Part shown: positions 36,004 through 45,650 of the stretch, one piece after another
Numbering within the stretch: the stretch's first letter is position 1
Layout of the letters: the number at the start of each line of letters is the position of its first letter
DNA from: Idiomarina sp. MD25a
GTDB lineage: Bacteria > Pseudomonadota > Gammaproteobacteria > Enterobacterales > Alteromonadaceae
Assembly (NCBI RefSeq): GCF_001870515.1
Contig: NZ_MDGT01000005.1
Coordinates: 256,235-320,234 of the forward strand
Length of the DNA stretch: 64,000 nt
Reading direction: 5' to 3'
The notes under the pieces: model-generated
The model's input: only the letters and a program-made list of their open reading frames with translations
Database searches by the model: none
Told to the model about the DNA's origin: nothing
Program-made: the position numbers and the translations under genes

Positions 36004-38491
36004 TCAGTTGTCGCTTTGTTTTAACTGTCGCAATCGCTTGCGTCGGATCATCAGGCCATGGATGCTTGGGATACCGTCCGCGCATCTCCTTTTTAACCTC
36101 CTGATAGCTAGAGCGCCAAAACGAGGCTAAATCATGTGTTCGTTGCAGTAAACGACCGGCCGGTGAGAGCAAATCTAAGGCAATGGCGATTTGTCCATTG
36201 AGCACGGTAGGTGATGACACTTCCCCAAAAGCTTCTTGCAATTTTATTGCAACCTTAGGCGAACGCTCAGCTACGGTGCCACTTGGATAATCAATGACTA
36301 CGCGTCGACCACTCGGAGCCAACCAGTGCGTTGGGCACTCTGTGTGCAACAGTTGCTGTCCATCGTAAGTCAAGGTATTGAGTAACGCCTCATTAGGTTG
36401 CCATGTCCTTAATTGTCTTAAGCTCTTGATGCCATGCCAATACGGCAATGCCCAATCAGCCAAGTGTTCAAGTAACTCAGTTTCGTGCGGAACGATAGTG
36501 AACAGTTCAGGTCGTGCGCGATATAAAAATTGTAGTCTGGCTAAAAGTCGATCGGTGTTGGCGTTCCAGCCTACAGCCTTAAAGCCCTCAGCCTGCAACC
36601 AATGACTCAACGCATCAGTTAGCGCTTCATTTGTTAACTCGGCGGGTTCTTGATAGCTATCAAAGACCAGTGCTCCACACACCTGTTCACTGGTTTTAAT
36701 AAGTCGCTCGCCATCTTTAGTCCAATTATACGTAACTCGTTCGGCTAAACGCACCGCGGGATGGCCAAGCAGCGTATGTCTATCGATAGGTAAATAGCCC
36801 ACCAACCGATTATGCCGTTGTTTTTCATTTAAGCTGAGTCGAGTGACAATAAAATAGGCTGTTTTATGTCGATTCGTGAGCGAGTCTTTCACATCATAAA
36901 TGCGCGCACCGCTCATCAATTGTGCTTCATCGACGTTGTCTTGACACGCAATGCGATCAGCAAACCCAAATAATACAGCGTCTTCAATTCCTGCAAACTG
37001 CGTCCGCCCTTGCGTATCGATTGCAAAAATTTGGCACCAATACGCAAAGCGCTTCCACCACATGGTTCCGCGTGACATGGCGCGCGCGTGCTGTTGAGTA
37101 GAGACGACATCATTGTTTTCACTAAAACGCTTATCAGCTTGTTCATACGTCGCTAACCATTGTGCGAGCGCTCTTTGCTTCGCTTCGGTCAGATTGTTTC
37201 GCGCGTGTAAAGCAATGCACGCCAGTCTGATATCAGTCCCAAAACCTACGACTTCTCGTCCGATTGGTGTTAATCGTTGTTCTTTTAACACCCCCATATC
37301 AGCCAACGTTTCTTTGGCAGCTTCTACCAGCGCGCCATTCGGTGGAGTAAACCAATTGAGCTCATCTACTTCTGTTCCCCATGCTTTAACTTGGGCAACT
37401 AAATCGGTTAACTCTTGAGTGGCTACATCGGGTGGACTATAGGCTGCTAAGCGTTGTTGAGTATCTCGACTCCATAATCGGTAGGCTCTCCCTGGCTGCT
37501 GTCGCGCAGCACGACCTGCTCGCTGCTCACTATTCGATTTAGCGATCATGGCCGTCGTGAGTAGACTATCTCGGTATTGCGGCTGATATACTGATTGTCG
37601 TTCTCGCCCCGTATCAACCACAGTATCAATGCCATCAATCGTGAGTGACGTCTCAGCAATGTTGGTAGTTAGAACAACGCGTTTGCTTACGCCCGAACGA
37701 ATAACGCGCTGTTGCAAATCGGTGGCTAAACTACCATGCAAAATAGACACATCCTCACCTACTAGTATTTCCTGTATACGCTGCTCAACATACTTGATCT
37801 CGCGCATTCCGGGCAAGAACACTAACACTCCTTTACGTGCTTGATGGAAAGCTTCCGCAATGACAGATACGCTCTCTTCCAGCCAACGCTCAATGCGCGA
37901 GGGAGGACGATATTGAATATCAAGTTCGAAGCGCTTTACGTCAACCGTTAGCAACTCAAAATACTCAGCTGTGGTATCACTCAACCAGTGTTTCAGCGCT
38001 TCTCCAGGCAGTGTCGCCGACATCAGTAGTAAGTTGATCTCGGGTCGTAAAGGCAGTAAATCTAATACTAAGGCGAGACTTAAGTCACTTTGAATATTGC
38101 GCTCGTGAAACTCATCGAAGATCACAGTGCAGACATTTTTGAGCTCAGGATCCTGCTGTAGCCAACGTGTAAACACACCCTCGGTAATAACCATGAGACG
38201 TGTCTCGCGACTCCGTTTAGAGTCGCCGCGGATACTATAGCCCACCGATTTACCAACAGGTTCATTAAGTTGTTGTGCCAAAAAATGCGCTATCGACAAG
38301 GCCGCTACTCGACGAGGCTGTAAAAGAACAATAAGTCCTTCACTATTCCCATGAAGTGAACGAGAAGCCAATAAATGTAAGGGTAAAGCCGTCGATTTAC
38401 CCGCCCCGGGTGGCGCTTCTATAACAACTCGAGCGCCTGGGCAGCGCTCGAGTAAAGGTTGCTTAATCGCATCAATCGGTAGGTTTACCAC
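35993..38491 (-). CDS. hrpB: ATP-dependent helicase HrpB
   Basis: A DEAH-family RNA helicase-like ATPase of 832 residues. Walker A is PPGAGKST (27-34), the DEAH box is DEFHE (126-130), and motif VI appears as QRAGRAARQQPGRAYRLW. The C-terminal HrpB-specific domain follows, ending KKEMRGRYPKHPWPDDP, a hallmark of HrpB. The biological role is not settled. It starts with GTG at 38491, with only a weak AGGTGG site upstream. Adjacency to mrcB is as in E. coli. Confidence 0.96.
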   Translation of the reverse strand: MVNLPIDAIKQPLLERCPGARVVIEAPPGAGKSTALPLHLLASRSLHGNSEGLIVLLQPRRVAALSIAHFLAQQLNEPVGKSVGYSIRGDSKRSRETRLMVITEGVFTRWLQQDPELKNVCTVIFDEFHERNIQSDLSLALVLDLLPLRPEINLLLMSATLPGEALKHWLSDTTAEYFELLTVDVKRFELDIQYRPPSRIERWLEESVSVIAEAFHQARKGVLVFLPGMREIKYVEQRIQEILVGEDVSILHGSLATDLQQRVIRSGVSKRVVLTTNIAETSLTIDGIDTVVDTGRERQSVYQPQYRDSLLTTAMIAKSNSEQRAGRAARQQPGRAYRLWSRDTQQRLAAYSPPDVATQELTDLVAQVKAWGTEVDELNWFTPPNGALVEAAKETLADMGVLKEQRLTPIGREVVGFGTDIRLACIALHARNNLTEAKQRALAQWLATYEQADKRFSENNDVVSTQQHARAMSRGTMWWKRFAYWCQIFAIDTQGRTQFAGIEDAVLFGFADRIACQDNVDEAQLMSGARIYDVKDSLTNRHKTAYFIVTRLSLNEKQRHNRLVGYLPIDRHTLLGHPAVRLAERVTYNWTKDGERLIKTSEQVCGALVFDSYQEPAELTNEALTDALSHWLQAEGFKAVGWNANTDRLLARLQFLYRARPELFTIVPHETELLEHLADWALPYWHGIKSLRQLRTWQPNEALLNTLTYDGQQLLHTECPTHWLAPSGRRVVIDYPSGTVAERSPKVAIKLQEAFGEVSSPTVLNGQIAIALDLLSPAGRLLQRTHDLASFWRSSYQEVKKEMRGRYPKHPWPDDPTQAIATVKTKRQLNDK

Positions 38492-38511
38492 GACGACTTA
38501 TTTACCACCTA

Positions 38512-39810
38512 TCAGTCAGCCAATAGCGTAGCAGCAATCGTGCGCGCGCCCATCGCTGTCGCACCAGCTGCCCACATGGCGGTTGACGACTTCTGATAAG
38601 CGCCAGCCAAGTCGAAGTGCAACCAACCGTGTCCATCATTCGGTGCGAAACGCAGTAAGAAACCTGCTGCATTACTCGCGCCACCTGCTCCGCCACCTTT
38701 TTGTGGACGACTATTAGCACAGTCGGCAAAAGGCGAAGGCGTATTTTCCATATGCCATGTCGCCAACGGCAAGCGCCACAATAGCTCGTTCTCTTGTGCT
38801 GCGCAGTTCAGCGCACGCGCCGCTGCCTGTTCATCAATACTGAACACCGCATTAAACTCATTGCCTACAGCCATTTGCGCGGCACCTGTCAGCGTCGCAG
38901 CATCGATTACCTGCTTAGCCCCCGCTTCACCTGCAGCCATCAAACCATCGGCAAGTACGAGTCGCCCTTCAGCATCGGTATTAACAACTTCGACACGAAG
39001 ACCATTTTTGTAGGTAATAATATCGCCCAGTTTGTAAGCTTTGCCGCTGATCATGTTTTCTGCGCAACATAGGAACAATTTAACGCGTTTTTTGAGACCG
39101 CGACGGATAGCGGTTAAGAGTGCACCGGCCAGCGTCGCAGCGCCACCCATATCGCACTTCATGCTCAACATACCTTCACTTGGCTTGATGCTGTAACCGC
39201 CCGAGTCATACGTAATACCTTTGCCCACGAGCGCATAATCAACAGGTGCGTTTTCATCGCCGGTCGGGTTGTAATCAATGACAGCCAGCACAGGCGCATG
39301 TTGACTCGCGCGGCCGACAGTGTAAATGCCCATCCAACCTTCATTTTTGAGCTCATCGCCGACAATAAAACGCGCGCTTACATGTTCAGGCGCGACACTT
39401 TTTAAGTGTTCACTAACACGCTCGGCTAAGCTTAACGGATAGATTTCTTCAGCCGACAAGTTCACCAATTCGCGGGTAAACTGATTGGCCGCTCGCATAT
39501 CATCAAGCTGTGAGGCGACTCCCTTATCGGTCTCGTTCCAAGCCACCGTATTGTCTGACATAGTTGAATTGAAACCTTGATAGAAGGCCCACTGACTCTC
39601 GATATCCCAACCTGCGCCAGCTAACTCAACCGAAGCGTAGCCTTGGCTATCGAGGTGACGACCCGCCTTTTGAATTTTTCGTAAGTTTTCGACGCTGTCA
39701 GAACCAATATGAACGTTAACGCCTTGGTCGGAGTGACTCACTAAAACCGACTGCTTTAGAAACGCCGCAGGTTTATCTAAAGTTAGAAAAACATTGACTG
39801 AACTAGACAT
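38512..39810 (-). CDS. pepB: M17 leucyl aminopeptidase, PepB type
   Basis: A di-metal aminopeptidase of 432 residues that trims N-terminal residues from cytoplasmic peptides. The M17 signature NTDAEGRLVLADGL lies near 275-288, VGKGITYDSGGYSIKP near 210-225 and KCDMGGAA just after it; these carry the catalytic Lys, Asp, Arg and metal ligands. Length and overall pattern are closer to PepB than to the longer PepA. ATG 39810 is preferred over ATG 39819 because GGGAG lies about 9 bases upstream of it but abuts the other. It is divergent from sfsA, with start codons 57 bases apart, and 21 bases before hrpB. Confidence 0.9.
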   Translation of the reverse strand: MSSSVNVFLTLDKPAAFLKQSVLVSHSDQGVNVHIGSDSVENLRKIQKAGRHLDSQGYASVELAGAGWDIESQWAFYQGFNSTMSDNTVAWNETDKGVASQLDDMRAANQFTRELVNLSAEEIYPLSLAERVSEHLKSVAPEHVSARFIVGDELKNEGWMGIYTVGRASQHAPVLAVIDYNPTGDENAPVDYALVGKGITYDSGGYSIKPSEGMLSMKCDMGGAATLAGALLTAIRRGLKKRVKLFLCCAENMISGKAYKLGDIITYKNGLRVEVVNTDAEGRLVLADGLMAAGEAGAKQVIDAATLTGAAQMAVGNEFNAVFSIDEQAAARALNCAAQENELLWRLPLATWHMENTPSPFADCANSRPQKGGGAGGASNAAGFLLRFAPNDGHGWLHFDLAGAYQKSSTAMWAAGATAMGARTIAATLLAD

Positions 39811-39866
39811 CAGAATCATCTCCCATTAATTTGTCGATGTTTTACTTTAGGGTTATGAGGACGGTC

Positions 39867-40586
39867 ATGCAATTTAACACGCCACTTGAAGTGGGCATCT
39901 TACGCCAACGATATAAGCGATTTTTAGCGGATATCGAATTTACTACACAACCCCAAAGTATCGAAACAGTTCATTGCCCCAATACCGGCGCCATGACAGG
40001 CTGCGCGGAACCAGGCTACAAAGTATGGTGTAGTGTATCAGATAATCCCAAGCGCAAATATGCAAAGACTTGGGAGTTAGCGCAAAACTTTTCCGGTGAC
40101 TGGATTGTAATCAATACTCAACGCGCAAACCAGGTCGCCGGTGAGGCTCTACAGCAGGGTCTTATCACCGAGCTTGCTGAGTTCAACGGGTGGCTTGCCG
40201 AACAACGTTATGGTGAGCAAAGCAGCCGTATCGACTGGCTTGGCAACTCTAACGAGGGCAGCCGATGCTATGTCGAAGTCAAAAGTGTCACCCTGGTTGA
40301 TCAACAATGTGGTTACTTCCCTGACACCGTCAGCGCTCGCGCAATAAAGCATGTGCAAGAACTCGAGCACATGCGTGAACAGGGACATCGTGCTGTCATG
40401 TTGTACGTTTGTATGCACTCTGGCGCCGAACGGGTAAAACCAGCCGCCCATATCGATCCAAAATATGCGAATGCCTGTATTAATGCAGCGCAAAAAGGCG
40501 TCGAGTTTTATGCATTAAGCACCGAGATAAATCAGCAAGGTATACGAGCTAACGGTGTTTTACCTGTCATGCTGAGTAACGAATAA
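39867..40586 (+). CDS. sfsA: SfsA family DNA-binding/nuclease-like protein
   Basis: A 239-residue SfsA protein. In E. coli it was named for sugar-fermentation stimulation and binds DNA; the fold has nuclease features. RQRYKRFLADIEF, CPNTGAMTGCAEPG, SDNPKRKYAKTWEL and VEVKSVTL are family motifs. ATG 39867 is chosen because GAGG lies 6 bases upstream and the N-terminus MQFNTPLEVGILRQRYKRF matches the family. An upstream extension of 12 residues has no site. dksA follows after 129 bases that contain only a weak hairpin. Confidence 0.95.
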   Translation: MQFNTPLEVGILRQRYKRFLADIEFTTQPQSIETVHCPNTGAMTGCAEPGYKVWCSVSDNPKRKYAKTWELAQNFSGDWIVINTQRANQVAGEALQQGLITELAEFNGWLAEQRYGEQSSRIDWLGNSNEGSRCYVEVKSVTLVDQQCGYFPDTVSARAIKHVQELEHMREQGHRAVMLYVCMHSGAERVKPAAHIDPKYANACINAAQKGVEFYALSTEINQQGIRANGVLPVMLSNE

Positions 40587-40715
40587 TACAGGCTGTATGA
40601 GTGCTCAAAAAGTATGAAAAGGCGTTGCCTTAGGGTGACCTTTCTGCTATATGTAGCGTCCTTTTTTTCAGCTTGTTTAATTTAAGAGCAGCGAATTAAC
40701 TGTAGGAGAACCATG

Positions 40716-41165
40716 ATGCCAGAGGGCAAGAAGAAAACGCATGGCATCCTGGCGCTTGCCGGGCTAGAGCCGTACCAAGAGAAGCCGGGCGAAGAATACA
40801 TGAATGATGAGCAATTAGCTCACTTTCGCAAAATTCTAGAAGAATGGCGCCGCCAATTACGTCAGGAAGTGGACCGCACGGTTCACCACATGAAAGATGA
40901 AGCTGCGAACTTCCCCGATCCGGTTGATAGAGCCGCGCAAGAGGAAGAGTTCAGTATCGAATTGCGCACGCGCGACCGCGAACGCAAGCTCATCAAAAAG
41001 ATTGAGAAGACTCTGCAAAAAATCGAGGAAGATGACTTCGGATTTTGTGATTCATGCGGTATTGAAATCGGCATCCGTCGTTTAGAAGCACGTCCGACAG
41101 CCGACCTATGTGTCGACTGCAAAACGCTTGCAGAGATTAAAGAAAAACAGATGACCGGTGCTTAA
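40716..41165 (+). CDS. dksA: RNA polymerase-binding transcription factor DksA
   Basis: Binds the RNA polymerase secondary channel and, with ppGpp, adjusts rRNA and amino-acid promoters. The 149 residues include [13 protein letters not shown], the coiled coil with the acidic tip [10 protein letters not shown] (about 71-80) and the four-cysteine zinc finger [19 protein letters not shown] to CVDC (about 114-138). Two ATGs are possible; 40716 lies 7 bases after AGGAG and gives the better family N-terminus, while 40713 lies 4 bases after it. The stop overlaps gluQ. Confidence 0.98.
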   Translation: MPEGKKKTHGILALAGLEPYQEKPGEEYMNDEQLAHFRKILEEWRRQLRQEVDRTVHHMKDEAANFPDPVDRAAQEEEFSIELRTRDRERKLIKKIEKTLQKIEEDDFGFCDSCGIEIGIRRLEARPTADLCVDCKTLAEIKEKQMTGA

Positions 41166-42033
41166 GCCGATTCAGCTTCAGTCGTCTAATAGCTACCGGG
41201 GTCGGTTCGCACCGACCCCCTCGGGTCCTTTACACTTTGGTTCACTCGTTGCAGCACTGGGCAGTTTCTTAGATGCTCGTGCTCACTACGGTCAATGGCT
41301 CGTGCGCATCGAAGACGTTGATAAAACCCGCGCTGTCCCGAACGCCGACACCCAGATACTTAATCAATTGGAAGCCCACGGTCTACACTGGGACGAGACA
41401 GTTATTTATCAAAGCCAGCGGGACGAGGTCTATGCGCGTGTACTTGGCGATATCAGCGCGCAAACTTATATGTGTGATTGTAGCCGCAAACAAATACGTG
41501 CCCAAGGTGCGTATTACAATGGTCACTGCCGAACACGCCAACCACGCCCTGCGCCCTACGCGATACGGTTTAAAAATGACAATGCAAAAACTCACCTATT
41601 TGACCGTCGACATCAGCACGTTCAAGCAGAAGCTGAGTTTGCCCAGGAAGATTTTATTCTACGCCGTCGCGATGGTTTATTTGCCTACCAATTGGCTGTC
41701 GTTGTCGATGACCTAGAGCAGGGCATCACGGATGTTGTGCGAGGTTCGGATTTGTTAATTCCCAGTTTTTGGCAAGCAACACTGTGGCAAACATTAGGCG
41801 GGAGAACCCCACGCTGGTTGCACCTGCCCTTAGTCACTGACCCTAGCGGACGCAAACTAAGTAAACAAAACCATGCGCCAGCGATTGATGAGACGTTCGC
41901 AGTAGATAACCTCATCGCCGCAGCCAAAGTGCTGTCGCTCCATCTAGGAGAAGCCAAGGATTATGATAGTGTCGACACAGTTTTGAAGGCATCGACTCAA
42001 CAGTGGCAATCACAGTGGCAAATGATCGTATAA
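41158..42033 (+). CDS. gluQ: Glutamyl-Q tRNA(Asp) synthetase
   Basis: Attaches glutamate to queuosine in tRNA(Asp). It is a 291-residue truncated GluRS paralogue without the anticodon-binding domain, as expected. The class I motif is [14 protein letters not shown] (17-30), zinc ligands are in CDCSRKQI and YYNGHC (about 101-122), and the KMSKS equivalent is KLSKQNH. GTG 41158 overlaps the dksA 3' end by 8 bases, indicating translational coupling; dksA-gluQ pairs are widespread in gammaproteobacteria. Confidence 0.96.
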   Translation: MLKPIQLQSSNSYRGRFAPTPSGPLHFGSLVAALGSFLDARAHYGQWLVRIEDVDKTRAVPNADTQILNQLEAHGLHWDETVIYQSQRDEVYARVLGDISAQTYMCDCSRKQIRAQGAYYNGHCRTRQPRPAPYAIRFKNDNAKTHLFDRRHQHVQAEAEFAQEDFILRRRDGLFAYQLAVVVDDLEQGITDVVRGSDLLIPSFWQATLWQTLGGRTPRWLHLPLVTDPSGRKLSKQNHAPAIDETFAVDNLIAAAKVLSLHLGEAKDYDSVDTVLKASTQQWQSQWQMIV

Positions 42034-42034
42034 T
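42029..42034 (+). promoter_or_regulatory. Perfect TATAAT -10 element upstream of pcnB
   Basis: TATAAT spans the gluQ stop codon, about 58 bases before the proposed pcnB start. The best upstream partner, TGGCAA (42004-42009), is a weak -35 at 19-base spacing, and a second -10-like TACAAT follows at 42040-42045. A promoter here is plausible but unproven. Confidence 0.3.
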
Positions 42035-42091
42035 AAAGGTACAATACGCGCGCAATTATATAAGCGTGCAGACGTTAAGCGGAGAATAGTC

Positions 42092-43492
42092 ATTATCAAG
42101 CAATTCAAAAAGCTAGCTGAACGAGCGATGTCGAGCTTTAAAAAGCCATCTAATAGCCGTTTACCACAGCTAACTAAGCTGACTCGCGATCAGCATCCAA
42201 TATCTCGTAAAAACATTAGCGATAACGCACTTAAAGTTTTATACCGCCTTCATAACTCAGGCTTCGAGGCCTATTTAGTGGGCGGATGTGTACGTGATCT
42301 ACTTCTCGGTATTCAACCGAAGGACTTCGATGTCACGACCAACGCAACGCCGGAGCAGGTCAAGAAGCTGTTTCGCAACTGTCGCCTCATCGGCAGACGG
42401 TTTCGCTTGGCTCATATCGTATTTGGCCGGGATATTATTGAAGTCGCCACCTTCCGCGGTCATCACAAAGAAGACCACGACGAAGCAACTTCGCATGAAC
42501 GTAAACAACCTATTGCTAAGACCGATGAGCAAGGCTTTTTGGTGCGTGACAATGTTTATGGTTCAATCGAAGAAGATGCCGAGCGACGCGATTTTACGGT
42601 CAATGCCATGTACTACAACATTGCTGACTTTTGTATATACGACTTTGCCGGTGGCAAAAAGGACTTAGACGCCGGTGTATTGCGACTTATTGGCGACCCA
42701 GAGCAACGCTACCGCGAAGACCCTGTGCGCATGCTAAGAGCGATTCGATTTGCCACTAAGCTCAATATGCAAATGGATAAGCAGGTGCAAGATCCGATTA
42801 TCGAGATGGCATCCCTTCTCAGGAACATCCCACCAGCACGGTTGTTTGATGAGTTCCTGAAGATGTTCATGTCTGGAAAAGCCAGTGCAAATTTTGACAT
42901 GATGGTGCAACATAACTTGTTCCAACAGATGTTCCCCGTGCTAAAAACCTACATAAAGGATGAGCAGTCACCTGCAGTAGCACTCATCCAGCGTGCACTT
43001 TCTGACACTGATAAACGTGTTAACAACGAGCAACGCGTAACACCGGCGTATTTGTTGGCTGTGATGCTATGGTACCCGATGGAAGCACGACGCTCACAGT
43101 TAGAAGTTGAATCTGGGCTGCCGCCAATGGATGCGCTCAATATTGCCTCTGCCGATGTGATTGATCGTCAATGCCAAACCGTCGCCTTGCCTAAGCGCTT
43201 TTCACTCCCTGTGCGCGATATTTGGCAGCTGCAGTTGCGCTTGCAAAGTACGCGCGGTGGCAAAGCGATGAAAGTACTTGAACACAAAAAGTTCCGCGCG
43301 GCATACGACTTCCTCATGTTACGAGCTGAAATTGAGGGCTCCGATGCATTGATTGAGCTCAGTCAGTTCTGGACTAAGGCACAGAAAGCGCCTAATAAGG
43401 TCATTGGTAAAAAGCCAGGTCGCTCAGGACCTAAACGCCGCCGACGTCCTCGCTCGCGCAAGAAGCCCACAGGCTCTGAGAGCAATGAGTGA
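42092..43492 (+). CDS. pcnB: Poly(A) polymerase I, probable AUU start
   Basis: Adds 3' poly(A) tails that promote RNA decay. The nucleotidyltransferase core has LVGGCVRDLLLG and the catalytic pair in KDFDVTT, followed by RRDFTVNAMYY, RYREDPVRMLRAIRFA and a basic C-terminal tail (KKPGRSGPKRRRRPRSRKK). I place the start at ATT 42092 (466 residues): GCGGAGAA lies 8 bases upstream, the frame is open, and it restores a basic, amphipathic N-terminus (IIKQFKKLAERAM). The first ATG (42128; 454 residues) has no good ribosome binding site. E. coli pcnB is known to use an AUU start. The stop overlaps folK by 8 bases. Confidence 0.93.
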   Translation: MIKQFKKLAERAMSSFKKPSNSRLPQLTKLTRDQHPISRKNISDNALKVLYRLHNSGFEAYLVGGCVRDLLLGIQPKDFDVTTNATPEQVKKLFRNCRLIGRRFRLAHIVFGRDIIEVATFRGHHKEDHDEATSHERKQPIAKTDEQGFLVRDNVYGSIEEDAERRDFTVNAMYYNIADFCIYDFAGGKKDLDAGVLRLIGDPEQRYREDPVRMLRAIRFATKLNMQMDKQVQDPIIEMASLLRNIPPARLFDEFLKMFMSGKASANFDMMVQHNLFQQMFPVLKTYIKDEQSPAVALIQRALSDTDKRVNNEQRVTPAYLLAVMLWYPMEARRSQLEVESGLPPMDALNIASADVIDRQCQTVALPKRFSLPVRDIWQLQLRLQSTRGGKAMKVLEHKKFRAAYDFLMLRAEIEGSDALIELSQFWTKAQKAPNKVIGKKPGRSGPKRRRRPRSRKKPTGSESNE

Positions 43493-44003
43493 TGTATACA
43501 TTGCGCTGGGCGCCAATTTGGGCGAGCCAGCGCAACAGATCAAACAGGCGTTGTTGTGTCTTAGCCAATCGGTGCATCTCAACGTGGTCAATGTCTCTTC
43601 GCTTTACCACTCCAAGCCCATGGGTCCGCAAGACCAGCCCGACTACGTTAATGCGGTTTGCCAAGTCGAATGTCATGATTTAACGGCTGAGCAACTGTTA
43701 GCGTTTCTCCATCAAGTCGAAGACGAATTTGGACGACAAAGAATTCGTCACTGGGGCGAACGAACGCTCGATCTCGATTTACTGCTATTCGATGACATTC
43801 GATCCGATAATGAAGCCCTCAAACTGCCCCATCCGGGCCTTTATGACCGCGGCTTCGTGTTACAGCCGTTAGCCGAATTTGCTCCGCAACTCGAGCTGCC
43901 AAATAATCACTCAGTATCGCAGCAGCTTGCGATGCTTACTGATGAACCGCTTACCGTGTTATGCTCACGCTCTGAACTCATGACTTTGCTCAGTAAAGGA
44001 TAG
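43485..44003 (+). CDS. folK: 2-amino-4-hydroxy-6-hydroxymethyldihydropteridine pyrophosphokinase
   Basis: Transfers pyrophosphate from ATP to the folate pterin precursor. The 172-residue product has the HPPK signatures MSDVYIALGANLGEP, VSSLYHSKPMGPQDQPDYVNA and RHWGERTLDLDLLLFDD (metal-binding aspartates), then LPHPGLYDRGFVL. ATG 43485 lies within the last codons of pcnB; an upstream extension of 44 residues would read through pcnB out of frame and is rejected. panB starts 4 bases after its stop. The order pcnB-folK-panB-panC is conserved in gammaproteobacteria. Confidence 0.97.
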   Translation: MSDVYIALGANLGEPAQQIKQALLCLSQSVHLNVVNVSSLYHSKPMGPQDQPDYVNAVCQVECHDLTAEQLLAFLHQVEDEFGRQRIRHWGERTLDLDLLLFDDIRSDNEALKLPHPGLYDRGFVLQPLAEFAPQLELPNNHSVSQQLAMLTDEPLTVLCSRSELMTLLSKG

Positions 44004-44007
44004 TCTT

Positions 44008-44805
44008 ATGGCTGCGATGACCATTGCCAAGCTTCAAAAAAAGAAACAACAAGGCGAAAAAATCGCCTCTCTTACGGCATACGATGCAAGCTTTGCCAAA
44101 CTGATGGCTGAGCAAGGCGTTGATTGCATTTTGGTAGGCGACTCACTCGGCAATGTCGTGCAAGGTCGTTCGTCCACGGTACCCGTCACCATGACGGACA
44201 TGGTTTACCACACTGAATGCGTTCGCCGTGGCGCACCGGATGCCTTTATCATGAGCGACTTACCCTTCATGAGCTACGGCACGCTAACCGATACGTTAAA
44301 AAATGCGACTCAGCTGATGCAAGCAGGCGCCAACATGGTGAAGCTTGAGGGTGGCGACTGGCTCGTTGATTCGGTTAAAGCCCTCACCCAACGCGGCATC
44401 CCAGTCTGTGCACACCTTGGTTTACTTCCCCAGTCCGTCAATGTGCTAGGTGGTTACCGGGTACAAGGTAAACAAGAAGCGCAAGCACTTCAGCTGATTG
44501 AGCAAGCAAAACAGCTCGAAGCTGCCGGCGCACAATTACTCGTACTCGAGTGTATTCCCAATTCTTTAGGCAAGCGCGTCACTGAAGCACTCACCATTCC
44601 CACTATTGGCATTGGCGCGGGTCCTGATACCGATGGTCAGATCTTAGTGATGCATGACATGCTCGGTATGAACAGTGAGTACTTACCCAAGTTCGCTAAA
44701 AACTTCTTGGAAGAAAGTGATGGGATAGCCGGTGCTTTTCGTCAATTTAGCGAACAAGTAAAGTCTGGTGACTTTCCTGAATTGAAACATAGCTACGAGG
44801 GCTAG
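44008..44805 (+). CDS. panB: 3-methyl-2-oxobutanoate hydroxymethyltransferase
   Basis: Makes ketopantoate from ketoisovalerate with methylene-tetrahydrofolate, the first committed step to pantothenate. It has 265 residues. LTAYDASFAKL, VGDSLGNVVQG (metal-binding Asp), YHTECVRRGAP, GANMVKLEGG, HLGLLPQSVN and IGIGAGPDTDGQILVMHD are all present. The start ATG 44008 follows AAAGGA. panC begins 2 bases after the stop, so the two steps are made from one message. Confidence 0.98.
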   Translation: MAAMTIAKLQKKKQQGEKIASLTAYDASFAKLMAEQGVDCILVGDSLGNVVQGRSSTVPVTMTDMVYHTECVRRGAPDAFIMSDLPFMSYGTLTDTLKNATQLMQAGANMVKLEGGDWLVDSVKALTQRGIPVCAHLGLLPQSVNVLGGYRVQGKQEAQALQLIEQAKQLEAAGAQLLVLECIPNSLGKRVTEALTIPTIGIGAGPDTDGQILVMHDMLGMNSEYLPKFAKNFLEESDGIAGAFRQFSEQVKSGDFPELKHSYEG

Positions 44806-44807
44806 TT

Positions 44808-45650
44808 ATGTTAGTACTTAAGAACTTGAAAAGTATGCGCCAGTGGCGTTCAGAACAAACCCATTCCGTAGCTTTAGTACCTACCATGGGCAATTTGCAT
44901 GAGGGTCATTTGAGCCTAGTTAAAAAGGCACAAACACTGGCAGACAAGGTCGTGGTTAGCATTTTTGTTAATCCCATGCAATTTGGGGCAGGCGAGGACC
45001 TTGATAGCTACCCACGAACGTTGGAGCAAGACTGTCGTCTGTTAAGTGATGCCGGTGCGCACGCCGTGTTCACCCCAACGGTCGCTGAAGTTTATCCACG
45101 CGGACTCGAACAACAAACACGTGTCGAAGTCCCCGGTATCAGCGATATATTATGCGGTGCGAGCCGCCCAGGGCACTTTACTGGCGTGGCGACTATCGTA
45201 TGTAAACTGTTTAATATGGCACAACCCGACGTTGCCGTATTTGGTGAAAAAGATTTTCAGCAACTGCAAGTGATTCGTTTGATGGCGAACGACCTCTCTT
45301 TACCCGTTCAGGTTGTCGGTGCACCGATACAACGTGAAAGTTCGGGTTTGGCGATGAGTTCACGTAATGGTTACTTATCAAGCTCGCAACGAGAACAGGC
45401 GAGTCTTATTTATCAGCAGCTGTGTTGGGTCAAGCAACACTTGAGTAACGCCTCTAAAGCCACTTCGCTATGCCGACAAGCAAGCCAACAGCTTTCGCAA
45501 CATGGTTTTGCAGTCGATTATTTTGAAGTGCGCAATGCTCAGGACCTGACGCCTGCCTCGGACGATGCAGCGGAGTGGGTAGTATTGGCGGCTGCCAAAC
45601 TCGGCAGCACGCGCTTGATTGATAACTTACGCGTCGCGAATCAAACCTAA
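44808..45650 (+). CDS. panC: Pantothenate synthetase
   Basis: Joins pantoate and beta-alanine using ATP. It has 280 residues. The nucleotidyl-transfer motif PTMGNLHEGHLSLV (24-37), FVNPMQFGAGEDLDSYPRT (about 59-77) and VFGEKDFQQLQVI, then SSRNGYLSS (equivalent to KMSKS), are intact. Its last 24 bases overlap the 3' end of convergent panP, whose product makes the beta-alanine substrate. No terminator is visible at this junction. Confidence 0.98.
   Translation: MLVLKNLKSMRQWRSEQTHSVALVPTMGNLHEGHLSLVKKAQTLADKVVVSIFVNPMQFGAGEDLDSYPRTLEQDCRLLSDAGAHAVFTPTVAEVYPRGLEQQTRVEVPGISDILCGASRPGHFTGVATIVCKLFNMAQPDVAVFGEKDFQQLQVIRLMANDLSLPVQVVGAPIQRESSGLAMSSRNGYLSSSQREQASLIYQQLCWVKQHLSNASKATSLCRQASQQLSQHGFAVDYFEVRNAQDLTPASDDAAEWVVLAAAKLGSTRLIDNLRVANQT

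Noticed and set aside
40619..40631. AAGGC-GTT-GCCTT hairpin between sfsA and dksA as a terminator
   Set aside because: A 5-bp stem not directly followed by U; the T-run lies about 40 bases later after a different weak stem. The 129-base gap holds nothing else convincing apart from a TATATG -10-like element.
43353..43484. N-terminal extension of folK into pcnB
   Set aside because: It is out-of-frame pcnB sequence; the HPPK N-terminus MSDVYIALGANLG begins at 43485.
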